The notes under the pieces are model-generated. The model did no database searches and was not told the origin of the DNA. It worked only from the letters and a program-made list of their open reading frames with translations. A stretch of 64,000 nucleotides of DNA from Oscillospiraceae bacterium. GTDB lineage: Bacteria; Bacillota; Clostridia; Oscillospirales; CAG-382. Below, one piece after another: positions 1-8,401 of this stretch. The position numbers and the translations under genes were made by a program. The first letter of the stretch is position 1, and each line of letters starts with the position of its first letter. Location of the stretch: contig SVTH01000003.1 in assembly GCA_015063885.1 (NCBI GenBank), positions 143,377 through 207,376 of the forward strand. The letters run 5' to 3'.

Positions 1-1703
1 GGCGCCCATTCCAATTGTCTGCCGAAGGTGCTGATCCCGGGAGGGGTTCCGTAGCCGCATCTCCCCTCCTGCCTGCGGCAGATGGCGGCAAACTCCTTTG
101 CCAGGGAGACGGCGATCGTGTCGCATTCGTCGTTGTCGTTGCCGAAATAGGTGTAGCGGCTTTGCACGTACCGCCGTAACACCTCTTCCCCTTCCCAGTC
201 CTTTGCCAAAACGGAAAGAAGCTGCGGCAGGGTGCATTTTCGTTCTTCATAGACCAGCTTGCGGATGGCGTACAGGCTGTTCACCGTGTCCCCAAAGCCC
301 CCAAAGTGAGGGGAACGGATATTGTAAACGGCGCCGCCGCGGAAATAAGGGAGTCCCGCGGAAATACAACCGCCCTCAAACAGGGAGATCACCGTGGAGG
401 GCGTCCAATCGCACCAGCGCCATCTGCCCAAGTCGTCCTTCCCCGGCGTTTCATAGCAATGACGCTCCACGATCCCCGCCACGGCGGATTCCAGATCGGC
501 CAGGTAGGCTTGATAGAGGGCTTCGTAGGTGGCAAAATCCGCCCCGGGCTGCAGGGTCTTCTGCTGTAATACCTGCAAGCCGTCGAAGGGGTCGTACCCG
601 AAATTGGTCTTCCCGGGGATCTGCACCTCCCAACAGCCGTCGTTGGCAAACTTCCAGACCTCCTCCTTGGGGTAGCCGTAGGCCAAAAGGCTTTGGTAGA
701 TCAGCTCCTCGTTGTATACCGCCAGGACGCCGCCTCCGTAGCGGATGACCTCCGCCATACGACGCAGAAGCTTTTGGGGCGTGCCCTTATGCAACCGCAG
801 GGTGGTGGGGAAATCTCCGATGCCCAATTCCTCGATCACGTCCAGCACCAGGTAGGTGACGTGGTTGGTGATGTCCTTCCCTTCCCCGTCTCTGCCCCCG
901 ATCACCAGGTTTTGGTAATGCTGGGCGTCCCCGCTTCCGTAATTGCCCCCGCAGATCCATTCACAGCCCTTGATGAAGAAGTGGGCAAGAAGCTCCCTCG
1001 CTTCCTCCATGGTGAGCCTGCCTTCCGCCAGGTCACGGTCCAAAAAGTCTCCCAACAGCCAGTCGATCCTGCCGATGCCGGGCCAGTTGCCGCAAAGCCG
1101 CTGGAAGGCGAAAGCAAACCAAATGCTCTGCAAGGCCTCCCGAAAGGTTGCGGGCACGCCGAAGGGCACCTTGGAAAGAACTTGGTAATTCTCCTCGTAT
1201 CCCGCCTCTCTCAGAGCCTCCAGGTATCTGCCGTGCCAAAGGGCGAAGCTGTCCAGGCAGGAAAGACAGCTCTGCAGGAAGGGCTCCCTGTCCGTGCCTC
1301 TGTGGCGTTCCAGAGACGCCAGAACGTCCTCGCGGATGCCGCCTATTCCACGCCTCACCACCGTCTCAAAATCCGTTGTAAGGTGGCTGACGGCGTAAAA
1401 CACCGTCTTCCCTTCAAAGGAGGCGGGAACGTGGTGGCGGATGGCCTCCCCCAGGGTGGCACTGCCGCTGAGCTTTTCCCCCTCGCAGATCCGCAAGGGC
1501 GCATGGAGACAGATCTCACGGATGGCGAGATCGTATTTTTCCGGCTCGGTCAGCGCCGCAAAGTTCTCCACGTGATCCAGGGAGACCGTGGGCGTTGCCG
1601 CCGTCTCTTTGCCGTAACGGCAATGCAAGGAGTCGTATGCGAACTTGCGGGTAGCGTCACTCAAACGGACGGGGCGTTTGCCGAAGGCAGAATAGAATTC
1701 CAT
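1..1703 (-). CDS. Glycyl radical enzyme, pyruvate formate-lyase family (3' end cut by window edge)
   Basis: Reading leftwards from the ATG at 1703 the frame stays open to base 1, giving about 567 residues without the C-terminus. GTG-free start choice: ATG with GAGG seven bases upstream. The protein has PFL-family signatures: a GVPATFREALQSIWFAF block, GGRDGEGKDITN, and the active-site loop FANDGCWEVQIPG with the putative thiyl-radical Cys at residue 357 followed by Glu359. Retention of the Cys-x-Glu arrangement is what dehydratase-type family members have, whereas true pyruvate formate-lyase has two adjacent Cys; so it is probably a PFL-like lyase or dehydratase rather than PFL itself. The glycyl-radical loop and any radical-SAM activase would lie beyond the left edge. 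Substrate cannot be assigned. It lies downstream of, and on the same strand as, a Gfo/Idh/MocA oxidoreductase, separated by a weak terminator-like hairpin. Confidence 0.85.
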   Translation of the reverse strand, partial: MEFYSAFGKRPVRLSDATRKFAYDSLHCRYGKETAATPTVSLDHVENFAALTEPEKYDLAIREICLHAPLRICEGEKLSGSATLGEAIRHHVPASFEGKTVFYAVSHLTTDFETVVRRGIGGIREDVLASLERHRGTDREPFLQSCLSCLDSFALWHGRYLEALREAGYEENYQVLSKVPFGVPATFREALQSIWFAFAFQRLCGNWPGIGRIDWLLGDFLDRDLAEGRLTMEEARELLAHFFIKGCEWICGGNYGSGDAQHYQNLVIGGRDGEGKDITNHVTYLVLDVIEELGIGDFPTTLRLHKGTPQKLLRRMAEVIRYGGGVLAVYNEELIYQSLLAYGYPKEEVWKFANDGCWEVQIPGKTNFGYDPFDGLQVLQQKTLQPGADFATYEALYQAYLADLESAVAGIVERHCYETPGKDDLGRWRWCDWTPSTVISLFEGGCISAGLPYFRGGAVYNIRSPHFGGFGDTVNSLYAIRKLVYEERKCTLPQLLSVLAKDWEGEEVLRRYVQSRYTYFGNDNDECDTIAVSLAKEFAAICRRQEGRCGYGTPPGISTFGRQLEWA

Positions 1704-1723
1704 AAAAGAACCTCAAAATGAGC

Positions 1724-1751
1724 AAAGGGCCATCCCGCAGGACAGCCCTTT
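1724..1751 (-). terminator. Weak hairpin after the oxidoreductase gene
   Basis: AAGGGC (1725-1730) pairs with GCCCTT (1745-1750) with extra G-U pairs inside. The following T-tract on the minus strand is poor, so this could allow read-through into the glycyl radical enzyme gene. Confidence 0.45.
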
Positions 1752-1766
1752 TCACAGACGATAAAA

Positions 1767-2831
1767 TTAACCCAGGATAACTTCCTTGCCGGACTCGGAG
1801 GAATCGTACATAGCCTGCATCATCTCTGCCGTCTTGATAACGGTGTCGATGTGAGAAGGCAGCTTCTCGCCGGTCTTGATGCAGTTGATAAAGCCGTCGA
1901 TCTCCTTCTGGAACATGGGCTCATCCTTGTACTTGGGCTTGAAGTTCACCAAACTGCCGCAAGCGGTGGTGTAAACGGTGAAGTCGCCGCCGTAGTTCAG
2001 TCTTGCGCCGCCCTTGGTGCCCAGGAAGTCGATATAGCTTTCGTTAACGCCCAGGTTCTGCGCCCAAGCGCCGTTGAAGGTGATGGTGGGGCCGTCGGTG
2101 CGAACGAAGCCGGTTACGAAGTCATCAACGTCGTAGGTACCGTTCAGATCCTTGGTATCCTCAGCCCACATGCCTTCGTATACGTAGTTGGGCATATCTA
2201 CGCCCAGCTTGCTGTACGCCTTGGCGGAGACGGAGGTAGCCTTGGGGTCGCCGGTGCAGTACATCACGATATCCAGGTAGTGTACGCCCCAGTCGATGAG
2301 AACGCCGCCGCCGGAGATCTCCTTGGTGGTGAAGGCACCGCCGAGACCGGGGATGGAACGCTGAGAACGGAAGCAAACGTAAACGTGGTAGATCTCGCCC
2401 AGCTCGCCGGACTGAATGATCTCACGGAGACGGTTCACGGCGGAGTTGAAACGGTTGACCACGCCGATGTTCAGAACCTTGCCGGACTCGTGCTGAGCCT
2501 GCTGCATTGCCAGAGCCTCGGAATAAACGCGGGCTGCGGGCTTCTCGCAAAGAACGTTCTTGCCTGCCTTCAAAGCGTCGATGGTGATGAAGGCGTGCAT
2601 CTTGTTGGGAGTACAAACGGATACTGCCTCGATCTCGGGATCGTTCAGAACAACGTGGTAATCCTCAACTGCGGTGCCGCAACCGTACTTCTCTACGCAC
2701 TTCTCTGCCTTGTGGAGCAGGATGTCGCAGAAATACTTGATCTCAACTTCCTCGTTCTTCATATAAGCGGGGATGTGAGCACTGTTGGCGATCGTACCGC
2801 AACCGATGATCGCAATCTTCATTTTTGCCAT
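1767..2831 (-). CDS. Gfo/Idh/MocA family NAD(P)-dependent oxidoreductase
   Basis: 354 residues. The N-terminus is a Rossmann fold (MKIAIIGCGTIANSAHIPAY), followed by the family motif GKNVLCEKPAA around residue 100 containing the EKP signature, and a C-terminal alpha/beta substrate domain with GGGVLIDWGVHYLDI, whose His is in the usual catalytic position. These enzymes oxidise or reduce sugars, inositols or related polyols in the cytoplasm. The start at 2831 (MAKMK) is chosen because GGAGG lies eight bases upstream; a longer frame from 2864 exists but lacks a ribosome-binding site and would include it. It is transcribed away from the acyl-CoA synthetase gene and towards the glycyl radical enzyme gene, which may indicate a shared catabolic pathway. 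The particular substrate is not readable from sequence. Confidence 0.9.
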   Translation of the reverse strand: MAKMKIAIIGCGTIANSAHIPAYMKNEEVEIKYFCDILLHKAEKCVEKYGCGTAVEDYHVVLNDPEIEAVSVCTPNKMHAFITIDALKAGKNVLCEKPAARVYSEALAMQQAQHESGKVLNIGVVNRFNSAVNRLREIIQSGELGEIYHVYVCFRSQRSIPGLGGAFTTKEISGGGVLIDWGVHYLDIVMYCTGDPKATSVSAKAYSKLGVDMPNYVYEGMWAEDTKDLNGTYDVDDFVTGFVRTDGPTITFNGAWAQNLGVNESYIDFLGTKGGARLNYGGDFTVYTTACGSLVNFKPKYKDEPMFQKEIDGFINCIKTGEKLPSHIDTVIKTAEMMQAMYDSSESGKEVILG

Positions 2832-2892
2832 AGTGGGTAACCTCCGAAAATGATTGAATTTCAAGATTTTATTGGGTTTTCACCTTATTTGC

Positions 2893-2921
2893 ATATTACC
2901 ATATTCTATTCCGTTTTGCAA
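2893..2921 (-). promoter_or_regulatory. Sigma-A promoter for the oxidoreductase gene
   Basis: On the minus strand TTGCAA (2916-2921), 17-base spacer, TAATAT (2893-2898), about 60 bases upstream of the start. Confidence 0.7.
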
Positions 2922-2950
2922 GAGATTTTCAAAAAAAATTCAAAAAGCTC

Positions 2951-2979
2951 TTGACAAATCCACCATGCTCTGCTATAAT
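2951..2979 (+). promoter_or_regulatory. Consensus sigma-A promoter for the TIM-barrel/acyl-CoA synthetase gene
   Basis: TTGACA (2951-2956), 17-base spacer, TATAAT (2974-2979): a perfect consensus promoter. Transcription should start near 2986, leaving a leader of about 325 bases before the coding start. Confidence 0.85.
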
Positions 2980-2985
2980 CCCTAA

Positions 2986-3195
2986 CATCAAAAGCATGGA
3001 AGTGGAACAAGCGTCCGTTTTCCCTTTTCAGAGAGCCGTCGGTTGGTGCGAGACGGTATGGGGCCGGAATGCGAACTCACCACAGAGCTTTCCTTTCGAA
3101 CCGGGGCATCGTGCCCTTCAGTAGGGAGTGAACGGGTTTCTCACCGTGATCAGGAGAACCGATTGCTGGATCGGTGTTGCATTTTTTTGCAATTT
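2986..3195 (+). ncRNA. T-box-like riboswitch leader with terminator
   Basis: The leader carries stretches typical of T-box stem I: CAGAGAGCCGTCGGTTGGTG with GCGAGACGG (about 3028-3056), then GCGAACTCACC and ACAGAGCT (about 3071-3090), then a CAGTAGGGAGTGAACGGG segment. It ends in ACCGAT-TGCTGG-ATCGGT (3159-3176) followed by a run of T, an intrinsic terminator. If the usual alignment holds, the specifier codon would be CUC (Leu), but this is uncertain. The canonical AGGGTGGNACCGCG antiterminator box is not clearly present, so this may be divergent or decayed. T-boxes bind uncharged tRNA and normally control amino-acid genes; an acyl-CoA synthetase target would be unusual. Confidence 0.55.
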
Positions 3196-3310
3196 TCATA
3201 GGTTACGTGTTTTTTCCCTGATGGCTCTGTCGGTGTATCCATGCCCGATAGGGTTATTTTTGTTTTCCTTGCTTTTGCTCTACATTTTTCCGGGAAAGGA
3301 ACAGCCTACC

Positions 3311-5842
3311 ATGAAAACAGCATTCTCCACCCTCGCATGCCCCGGCTACGATTTCAAGGACATCACCACCATGGCCGCCGACCTCGGTTTTGACGGCATT
3401 GAGGTGCGCGGTCTGGGCATTGATCTCATCGACCGTCTTTCCAAGCCCTTTGCGGCGGAAAACATCCCCGCCACCGCGGCGAAGCTACGGGCTCTGCGCC
3501 TGAAGATCTCCTGCTTCTCCTCCGGCGTGGTGCTCAGCGATGGGACCAGAAGGGAACAGAATCTGGAGGAAGCCAAGGAATACATCCGTGCCGCCAAGGC
3601 GCTGGGTACCAAATACATCCGCGTGCTGGGTGAAGCCACCCCCGCGCCCGAAAAGGAGATCGACGACGAGGAGGTCTTCGCACAGCTGTCCGCTATCCTG
3701 CCCTTTGCGGAGGAGGCGGGAGTCACCGTGTTGGTGGAGACCAACGGCGCTTACTGCGACACCGCCCGTCTGGCGTCGGTGCTGAACCGCTGTCACAGCG
3801 AGTCCGTGGGCGCTTTGTGGGACATTCACCATCCCTACCGTCATTTGGGCGAATCCCCCGAAAAGACGGTACAGAACCTGGGCAGATACATCCGCTACGT
3901 CCACGTGAAGGATTCCGTCAAGGAGGATGGCAAGATCGCCTACCGCATGATGGGCGACGGCGATATGCCCTTAGACGACATTATGAACGCTCTGCGTTCC
4001 ATCAATTTCGAGGGCTACCTCTCCCTGGAGTGGGTAAAGACCTGGATGCCCGAGCTGTTTGACGCAGGCATCGTGTTCCCCCAGTATATGCACTTCATGT
4101 CCCGCTATCTGGGCAAAACTCCCGCAGGACACGCTCTCCAGGTGGACAAGCGGGGTGCGGGTCAGTATCCCTGGCCCAAGGAGACCTTGATCGACCTCAC
4201 CTTCCCCCAGCTTTTGGATCACATCTGCGACTGCTTCCCCGATCAATACGCCTTCCGTTACACCACCCACGATTACACCCGTACCTATCCCCAGTTCCGT
4301 GAGGACGTGGACAGATTTGCCCGTGCTCTGATGGCTTTGGGAGTGCGCAAGGGCGACCACGTGGCAGTCTGGGCCACCAACGTGCCTGCATGGTACCTCA
4401 CCTTCTGGGCGGCCACCAAGATCGGCGCCGTTTTGGTGACGGTGAACACCGCCTACAAGATCTACGAGGCGGAATATCTGCTCCGTCAGTCCGACACCCA
4501 CACCTTGGTGATGGTGGACGGCTACAAGGGCACGGACTACAAGGAGATCGTGAACAAGCTGGTTCCCGAGCTTGCCACCCACGAGGCGGGCAAGCCCTTG
4601 TACAGCCAACGTCTCCCCTTCTTGCGCAACGTGATCACCTGCGAGTCCTCCATGCCCGGCGCCCTCACCATGGAGCAGGCCATGGAGTATGCCGACAAAA
4701 CTCCCGTAGAGGAGCTGTACCGCCGTGCCTCCCGCATTGACAAGCACGACGTGTGCAATATGCAGTACACCTCCGGCACCACAGGGTTCCCCAAGGGGGT
4801 CATGCTCACCCACTACAACGTGATCAACAACGGCAAGGCCATCGGCGACTGTATGGATCTGTCCACCGCAGACCGCATGATGATCCAGGTGCCCATGTTC
4901 CATTGCTTCGGCATGGTATTGGCCATGACGGCCTCCGTGACCCACGGCGTCACCATGTCCCCCATCCCCGCCTTTTCTCCCAGGAGAGGCTTGGATTGCA
5001 TCAACCGTGAGAAGATCACCTGCTTCCACGGCGTGCCCACCATGTTCATCGCCATGCTGGGGCATGAGGATTTTGACAAAACCGACTTCTCCCACATGCG
5101 TACCGGCATTATGGCGGGCTCGCCCTGCCCCGTGAAGGTGATGGAAGAGGTCATCAATAAGATGCACATGAGCGAGCTCTGCATCACCTACGGACAGACG
5201 GAGGCTTCTCCCGCCACCACCATGTCCAAGACCACGGATTCCATCGAGACCCGTGTGAACACGGTGGGCAGTGCCATCTTCGGTGTGGAATGTAAGATCA
5301 TCGATCCCGAGACGGGCGAAGAGGTTCCCGACGGCGTGGACGGCGAGTTCTGCGCCCGGGGCTACAACATCATGAAGGGCTACTACAAGATGCCCCAGGC
5401 CACCGCCGCCGCCATCGACAGCGAGGGCTGGCTCCATTCCGGGGATCTGCTGCGCAAGCTTCCCGACGGCAACTTCAAGGTGACGGGACGTATCAAGGAT
5501 ATGATCATCCGCGGGGGCGAGAACCTGTACCCCAAGGAGATCGAGGATTTCATCTACACCCATCCCAAGGTGAGCGACGTGCAGGTCATCGGCGTGCCCG
5601 ACAAGCAGTACGGTGAGGAGGCCATGGCTTGCATCATCGTCAAGCCCGGCGAGACACTGACGGAGGAAGAGATCCGCACCTACTGCATGGAGAACATGGC
5701 CAAGCACAAGGTGCCCAGGTATTTTGATTTCGTGGATGCCTTCCCCATGAATGCGGCGGGCAAGATCCTGAAGTACAAGATGCGGGAGGCGGCTGTGGAA
5801 AAGCTAGGTCTGCAAGCAGCGGCTAAGATCGAAACGGCTTAA
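3311..5842 (+). CDS. Fusion protein: sugar-phosphate isomerase/epimerase-like TIM barrel + AMP-forming acyl-CoA synthetase
   Basis: 843 residues in one uninterrupted frame. Residues 1 to about 270 are an AP-endonuclease-2/xylose-isomerase-like TIM barrel (GFDGIEVRGLG, VLVETNGAY, ALWDIHHPYRHLGE, LSLEWVK), a fold that usually binds divalent metal and isomerises sugars. Residues from about 290 are a full adenylate-forming ligase: nucleotide loop YTSGTTGFPKG near 485, YGQTEASP near 626, GWLHSGDLL, the hinge motif GRIKDMIIRGGENLYP near 726, and the C-terminal NAAGKILK whose Lys (about 817) is catalytic. The ligase should activate a carboxylic acid to its acyl-CoA with ATP. The start at 3311 has AAGGA nine bases upstream; the longer frame to 3128 runs through the leader RNA. 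Stand-alone versions of the two domains are common; the fusion is unusual. Confidence 0.85.
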   Translation: MKTAFSTLACPGYDFKDITTMAADLGFDGIEVRGLGIDLIDRLSKPFAAENIPATAAKLRALRLKISCFSSGVVLSDGTRREQNLEEAKEYIRAAKALGTKYIRVLGEATPAPEKEIDDEEVFAQLSAILPFAEEAGVTVLVETNGAYCDTARLASVLNRCHSESVGALWDIHHPYRHLGESPEKTVQNLGRYIRYVHVKDSVKEDGKIAYRMMGDGDMPLDDIMNALRSINFEGYLSLEWVKTWMPELFDAGIVFPQYMHFMSRYLGKTPAGHALQVDKRGAGQYPWPKETLIDLTFPQLLDHICDCFPDQYAFRYTTHDYTRTYPQFREDVDRFARALMALGVRKGDHVAVWATNVPAWYLTFWAATKIGAVLVTVNTAYKIYEAEYLLRQSDTHTLVMVDGYKGTDYKEIVNKLVPELATHEAGKPLYSQRLPFLRNVITCESSMPGALTMEQAMEYADKTPVEELYRRASRIDKHDVCNMQYTSGTTGFPKGVMLTHYNVINNGKAIGDCMDLSTADRMMIQVPMFHCFGMVLAMTASVTHGVTMSPIPAFSPRRGLDCINREKITCFHGVPTMFIAMLGHEDFDKTDFSHMRTGIMAGSPCPVKVMEEVINKMHMSELCITYGQTEASPATTMSKTTDSIETRVNTVGSAIFGVECKIIDPETGEEVPDGVDGEFCARGYNIMKGYYKMPQATAAAIDSEGWLHSGDLLRKLPDGNFKVTGRIKDMIIRGGENLYPKEIEDFIYTHPKVSDVQVIGVPDKQYGEEAMACIIVKPGETLTEEEIRTYCMENMAKHKVPRYFDFVDAFPMNAAGKILKYKMREAAVEKLGLQAAAKIETA

Positions 5843-5857
5843 TAGGAGTACGGAATA

Positions 5858-5887
5858 AAGGGGTGCTTTTTGAAAAAGCACCCCTTT
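5858..5887 (+). terminator. Intrinsic terminator of the fusion gene
   Basis: AAGGGGTGCTTTT pairs with AAAAGCACCCCTT, followed by TT; it sits 15 bases after the stop codon. Confidence 0.85.
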
Positions 5888-5906
5888 TGATCCCCGAAAA
5901 GCACTG

Positions 5907-5926
5907 CCGAAAACTGTCGTTTTCGG
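5907..5926. repeat. Short dispersed hairpin, copy 1
   Basis: CCGAAAACtgtcGTTTTCGG is an 8-bp perfect stem. The same 20-mer with one mismatch recurs at 47887-47906, also between genes, so it looks like a small dispersed palindromic element. Confidence 0.5.
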
Positions 5927-5927
5927 A

Positions 5928-5970
5928 ATAAAAAACAATGCCCTTTTGTTCATCGGAACGAAAGGGCATT
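5928..5970 (-). terminator. Intrinsic terminator of the LysR-MATE operon
   Basis: Read on the minus strand, AATGCCCTTT pairs with AAAGGGCATT (5937-5970) and is followed by TGTTTTTTA. Confidence 0.75.
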
Positions 5971-5978
5971 TCTTTGGA

Positions 5979-6032
5979 GTGCAGGGTGCAGGGGGATCAT
6001 CCCCCTGCCGGGGGTTAAGGGGCAGAGCCCCT
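5979..6032. repeat. Nested G/C-rich palindromes downstream of the MATE gene
   Basis: GGGGGATCATCCCCC, then CCGGGGG, then AAGGGGCAGAGCCCCTT form successive inverted repeats directly before the MATE stop codon. They look like a dispersed intergenic palindrome; related GGGATCATCC sequence occurs again near 47862. Confidence 0.45.
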
Positions 6033-7385
6033 TTACGTTCTCCTCTTCTCCCACACACGCATCTTATAGAAGGCGAAGGCCATGAGGCATGCCACGGTCC
6101 AGCCAACCGCCCAGGCGGTGGGAATGGCGTAGATCCCCATGCCCACGGCGGCAAGGAGATAGCACAGCGCCACGCGGATGATGAGATCGGCAATGGTGCT
6201 GGCGGAGAAGTACTTCATAGCGCCGTACCCGCGCAAGATACCGTCGATGGCGATCTTCACGGCGATAACGGCGTAGAAGGGCGCCACGCAACGCAGGAAG
6301 GTGCTTCCCGCTTGCAAGGCCTCTTCGGTAATGGCGGGATCGTCGGTATTCAAGAACAGCTTCACAAAGAAGGGGGCAAAGATAAAGAAAGCAACGGCAA
6401 TGGGCAGGATGAGAAGGTAAAGCATCTTCACCCCTGCGGAGAAGCCCTGCTTGACACGGGATTCCTGCTTGGCGCCCAGGTTCTGAGCGGTATAGGCGGC
6501 AATGGCGGCAGACACGGTGACAAAGCAGGCCGTGGCAAAGCCGTTCACCTTCAGGGCGGTGGAGAAGCCCGCAATGGTGGCCTCGGAGCCCAATCCGTCA
6601 ATGACCCGCTGGATGAAGAAATTCCCCACGGCGATGAAGGACTGCTGCAGGACGGTGGGGACGGAAAGGGAGACCAGCTCCTTCAGGATCGGGGTCTGCA
6701 CCCAGGGTGCGTCCTTCCCCTCCAGGCGGTTCACACGGCGCAGTAATAAGGCCAACAGCAGGCAGGCGGACAGCACCTGTGCGATCAAGGTGGCCCAAGC
6801 GGCGCCCTGCACGTCCCAGCCGAAGACGGCCACGAACAGCAGATCCAAAGCCACGTTTCCAAAAGAAGAGCCCGCCAGGAAATACAAGGGTGTGGCAGAA
6901 TCTCCCAAAGCGGTACAGATGCCCGTGGAGATGTTGTAAAGGAACACGAACAGCAAAGAGGCCGTGTAAATGTTCAGGTATTCCACGGCGCTGTCCATGG
7001 CGGTGGCGGGGGTATCGATCAGGTTCAGCAAGGGCTTACAGAAAACGAAGCCCAAAACGGTGAGCACCAATGCGATGAGAGAAGCCCCCAGCCAGGCGGT
7101 GCGCATGGCGGTGTGGAGATCTCTGTATTGCTTTCCGCCGAAAAAGCGGGCGATGAGCACGGAACAGCCCGTGTTAAAGCCCACCGCCACGGCGGTATAG
7201 ATGGCTGTCACGGAGGAAGCCGCCGCCACGGCGGCCACGGCAGTCTCGGGAGTCTGTGTATAGTTCCCCACCACGAAGAGATCCACCAAAACGTACAGCT
7301 GTTGCAGCAATACGCTGAAGATCATGGGCAGGGAGAAGCGCAAAAGCACCTTGGAGGGCTTTCCCGCCGTAAGGTCAACGGTCAT
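6033..7385 (-). CDS. MATE family efflux transporter
   Basis: 450 residues, the usual MATE length, with about twelve hydrophobic segments in two similar halves (SLPMIFSVLLQQLYVLVDLFVVG in the first, LSVPTVLQQSFIAVGNFFIQR in the second). Family members export drugs or metabolites with Na+ or H+ antiport in the cytoplasmic membrane. Its ATG overlaps the stop codon of the LysR gene by four bases (ATGA), so the two are translationally coupled and the regulator probably controls the pump. Substrate unknown. Confidence 0.9.
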   Translation of the reverse strand: MTVDLTAGKPSKVLLRFSLPMIFSVLLQQLYVLVDLFVVGNYTQTPETAVAAVAAASSVTAIYTAVAVGFNTGCSVLIARFFGGKQYRDLHTAMRTAWLGASLIALVLTVLGFVFCKPLLNLIDTPATAMDSAVEYLNIYTASLLFVFLYNISTGICTALGDSATPLYFLAGSSFGNVALDLLFVAVFGWDVQGAAWATLIAQVLSACLLLALLLRRVNRLEGKDAPWVQTPILKELVSLSVPTVLQQSFIAVGNFFIQRVIDGLGSEATIAGFSTALKVNGFATACFVTVSAAIAAYTAQNLGAKQESRVKQGFSAGVKMLYLLILPIAVAFFIFAPFFVKLFLNTDDPAITEEALQAGSTFLRCVAPFYAVIAVKIAIDGILRGYGAMKYFSASTIADLIIRVALCYLLAAVGMGIYAIPTAWAVGWTVACLMAFAFYKMRVWEKRRT

Positions 7386-8284
7386 TTCAATACTTCCTCG
7401 TAGTGATCCGGCTCAAAATGCATGATCCGCTGTGCGATGGGGTTGGTATTGTCGGCAAGCATCATCAGGTTGTACTTCACGATCTTGTTGCCGGGGATGG
7501 GGAATTTCACGAATTCCTCCCCCTGGATCTCCCGCATGAAGCCGGGAACGATGGCAACGCCGTGCTGAGAGCGCACCATGAGAAGCTGGGCGCCGATGCT
7601 GTTGGTCTGGGAGATCTTCTCCGGCACGAAGCCGAAGGAATCCCAAAGCAGTCTCCGCAGCATCTCCATGGAGGAGGGGCCGGAGTCCTCGCAGTTGGTG
7701 ATGAGGTATTCCCCCTTCAAAAGCTCCACGGGATCTCCCCCTGCGTACTTTTTGGCAAGGGTGCTGTCTGCCACCAGGAAGTTGGGAGATTCAAACAGGG
7801 TGCGGGAACAGAACTCCTCCTTTTGCAGGGCCTGCTCGCAGATGCTGTCCGCCACGATCACGTCCAGCTCCCCCGTCTTCAGCTTGGCGGTCAGCTCCCC
7901 GTAGGGGTACTGGAAGAAATCCACCTTCACCGCAGGGAAGGCCTTCAGGAAGGAAGCGAAGAACTCCTCGGTGTTGCAATACTCGTAAACGCCGAAGCCC
8001 ACCTTCACATAGCCGCTGTACTCCGCATCAATGGCGCGGACACGCTTTTCCGTATCCTCGTAATACTTCCGCAGGAACTTCACCCGCTCGTAATAGAAGG
8101 CACCCGCTTCGGTGAGGGAAACGGAGTGGGAGCTCCGCTTGAACAGACGGATCCCCAGCTTGTCCTCCAAAGCGGCGATGTACTGGCTGATGGCGGTCTG
8201 TGAAACGGAATGCTTCGCCGCCGCCTGGGTAAAATTCAAACACTCTGCAAGAGTGAGGAAATAGTCGATTTTCTTGTTGATCAT
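7382..8284 (-). CDS. LysR family transcriptional regulator
   Basis: 300 residues. The N-terminal winged helix-turn-helix (DYFLTLAECLNFTQAAAKHSVSQTAISQYIAALEDKLG pattern, residues 5-45) is classic LysR, and the rest is a periplasmic-binding-protein-like effector domain. It is first in a two-gene operon with the MATE exporter, overlapping it by four bases. The leader contains a TGATGATTGCATCA dyad near 8305-8318, a possible autoregulatory site. The effector molecule is unknown. Confidence 0.9.
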   Translation of the reverse strand: MINKKIDYFLTLAECLNFTQAAAKHSVSQTAISQYIAALEDKLGIRLFKRSSHSVSLTEAGAFYYERVKFLRKYYEDTEKRVRAIDAEYSGYVKVGFGVYEYCNTEEFFASFLKAFPAVKVDFFQYPYGELTAKLKTGELDVIVADSICEQALQKEEFCSRTLFESPNFLVADSTLAKKYAGGDPVELLKGEYLITNCEDSGPSSMEMLRRLLWDSFGFVPEKISQTNSIGAQLLMVRSQHGVAIVPGFMREIQGEEFVKFPIPGNKIVKYNLMMLADNTNPIAQRIMHFEPDHYEEVLK

Positions 8285-8328
8285 AAGAAGAACCTCGCAA
8301 TATATGATGCAATCATCACGTTTACCTT

Positions 8329-8357
8329 ATCATAACACATTCGTCACCAAAAGTCAA
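8329..8357 (-). promoter_or_regulatory. Sigma-A promoter of the LysR-MATE operon
   Basis: Minus strand TTGACT (8352-8357), 17-base spacer, TATGAT (8329-8334). Confidence 0.75.
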
Positions 8358-8360
8358 CAC

Positions 8361-8388
8361 AAAAAAGGACCGCTTTCGCAGTCCTTTT
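8361..8388 (-). terminator. Terminator of lipoprotein gene 8402-9148
   Basis: Minus strand AAAGGACTGC-GAAA-GCGGTCCTTT followed by TTT. Confidence 0.85.
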
Positions 8389-8401
8389 ATTGTTCACGTG
8401 A

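Noticed and set aside
693..1721. 342-codon plus-strand open frame
   Set aside because: Antisense to the glycyl radical enzyme, whose conserved motifs are on the minus strand; no ribosome-binding site.
3971..5707. 578-codon minus-strand open frame
   Set aside because: Shadow of the acyl-CoA synthetase gene; His/Gly-rich nonsense composition.
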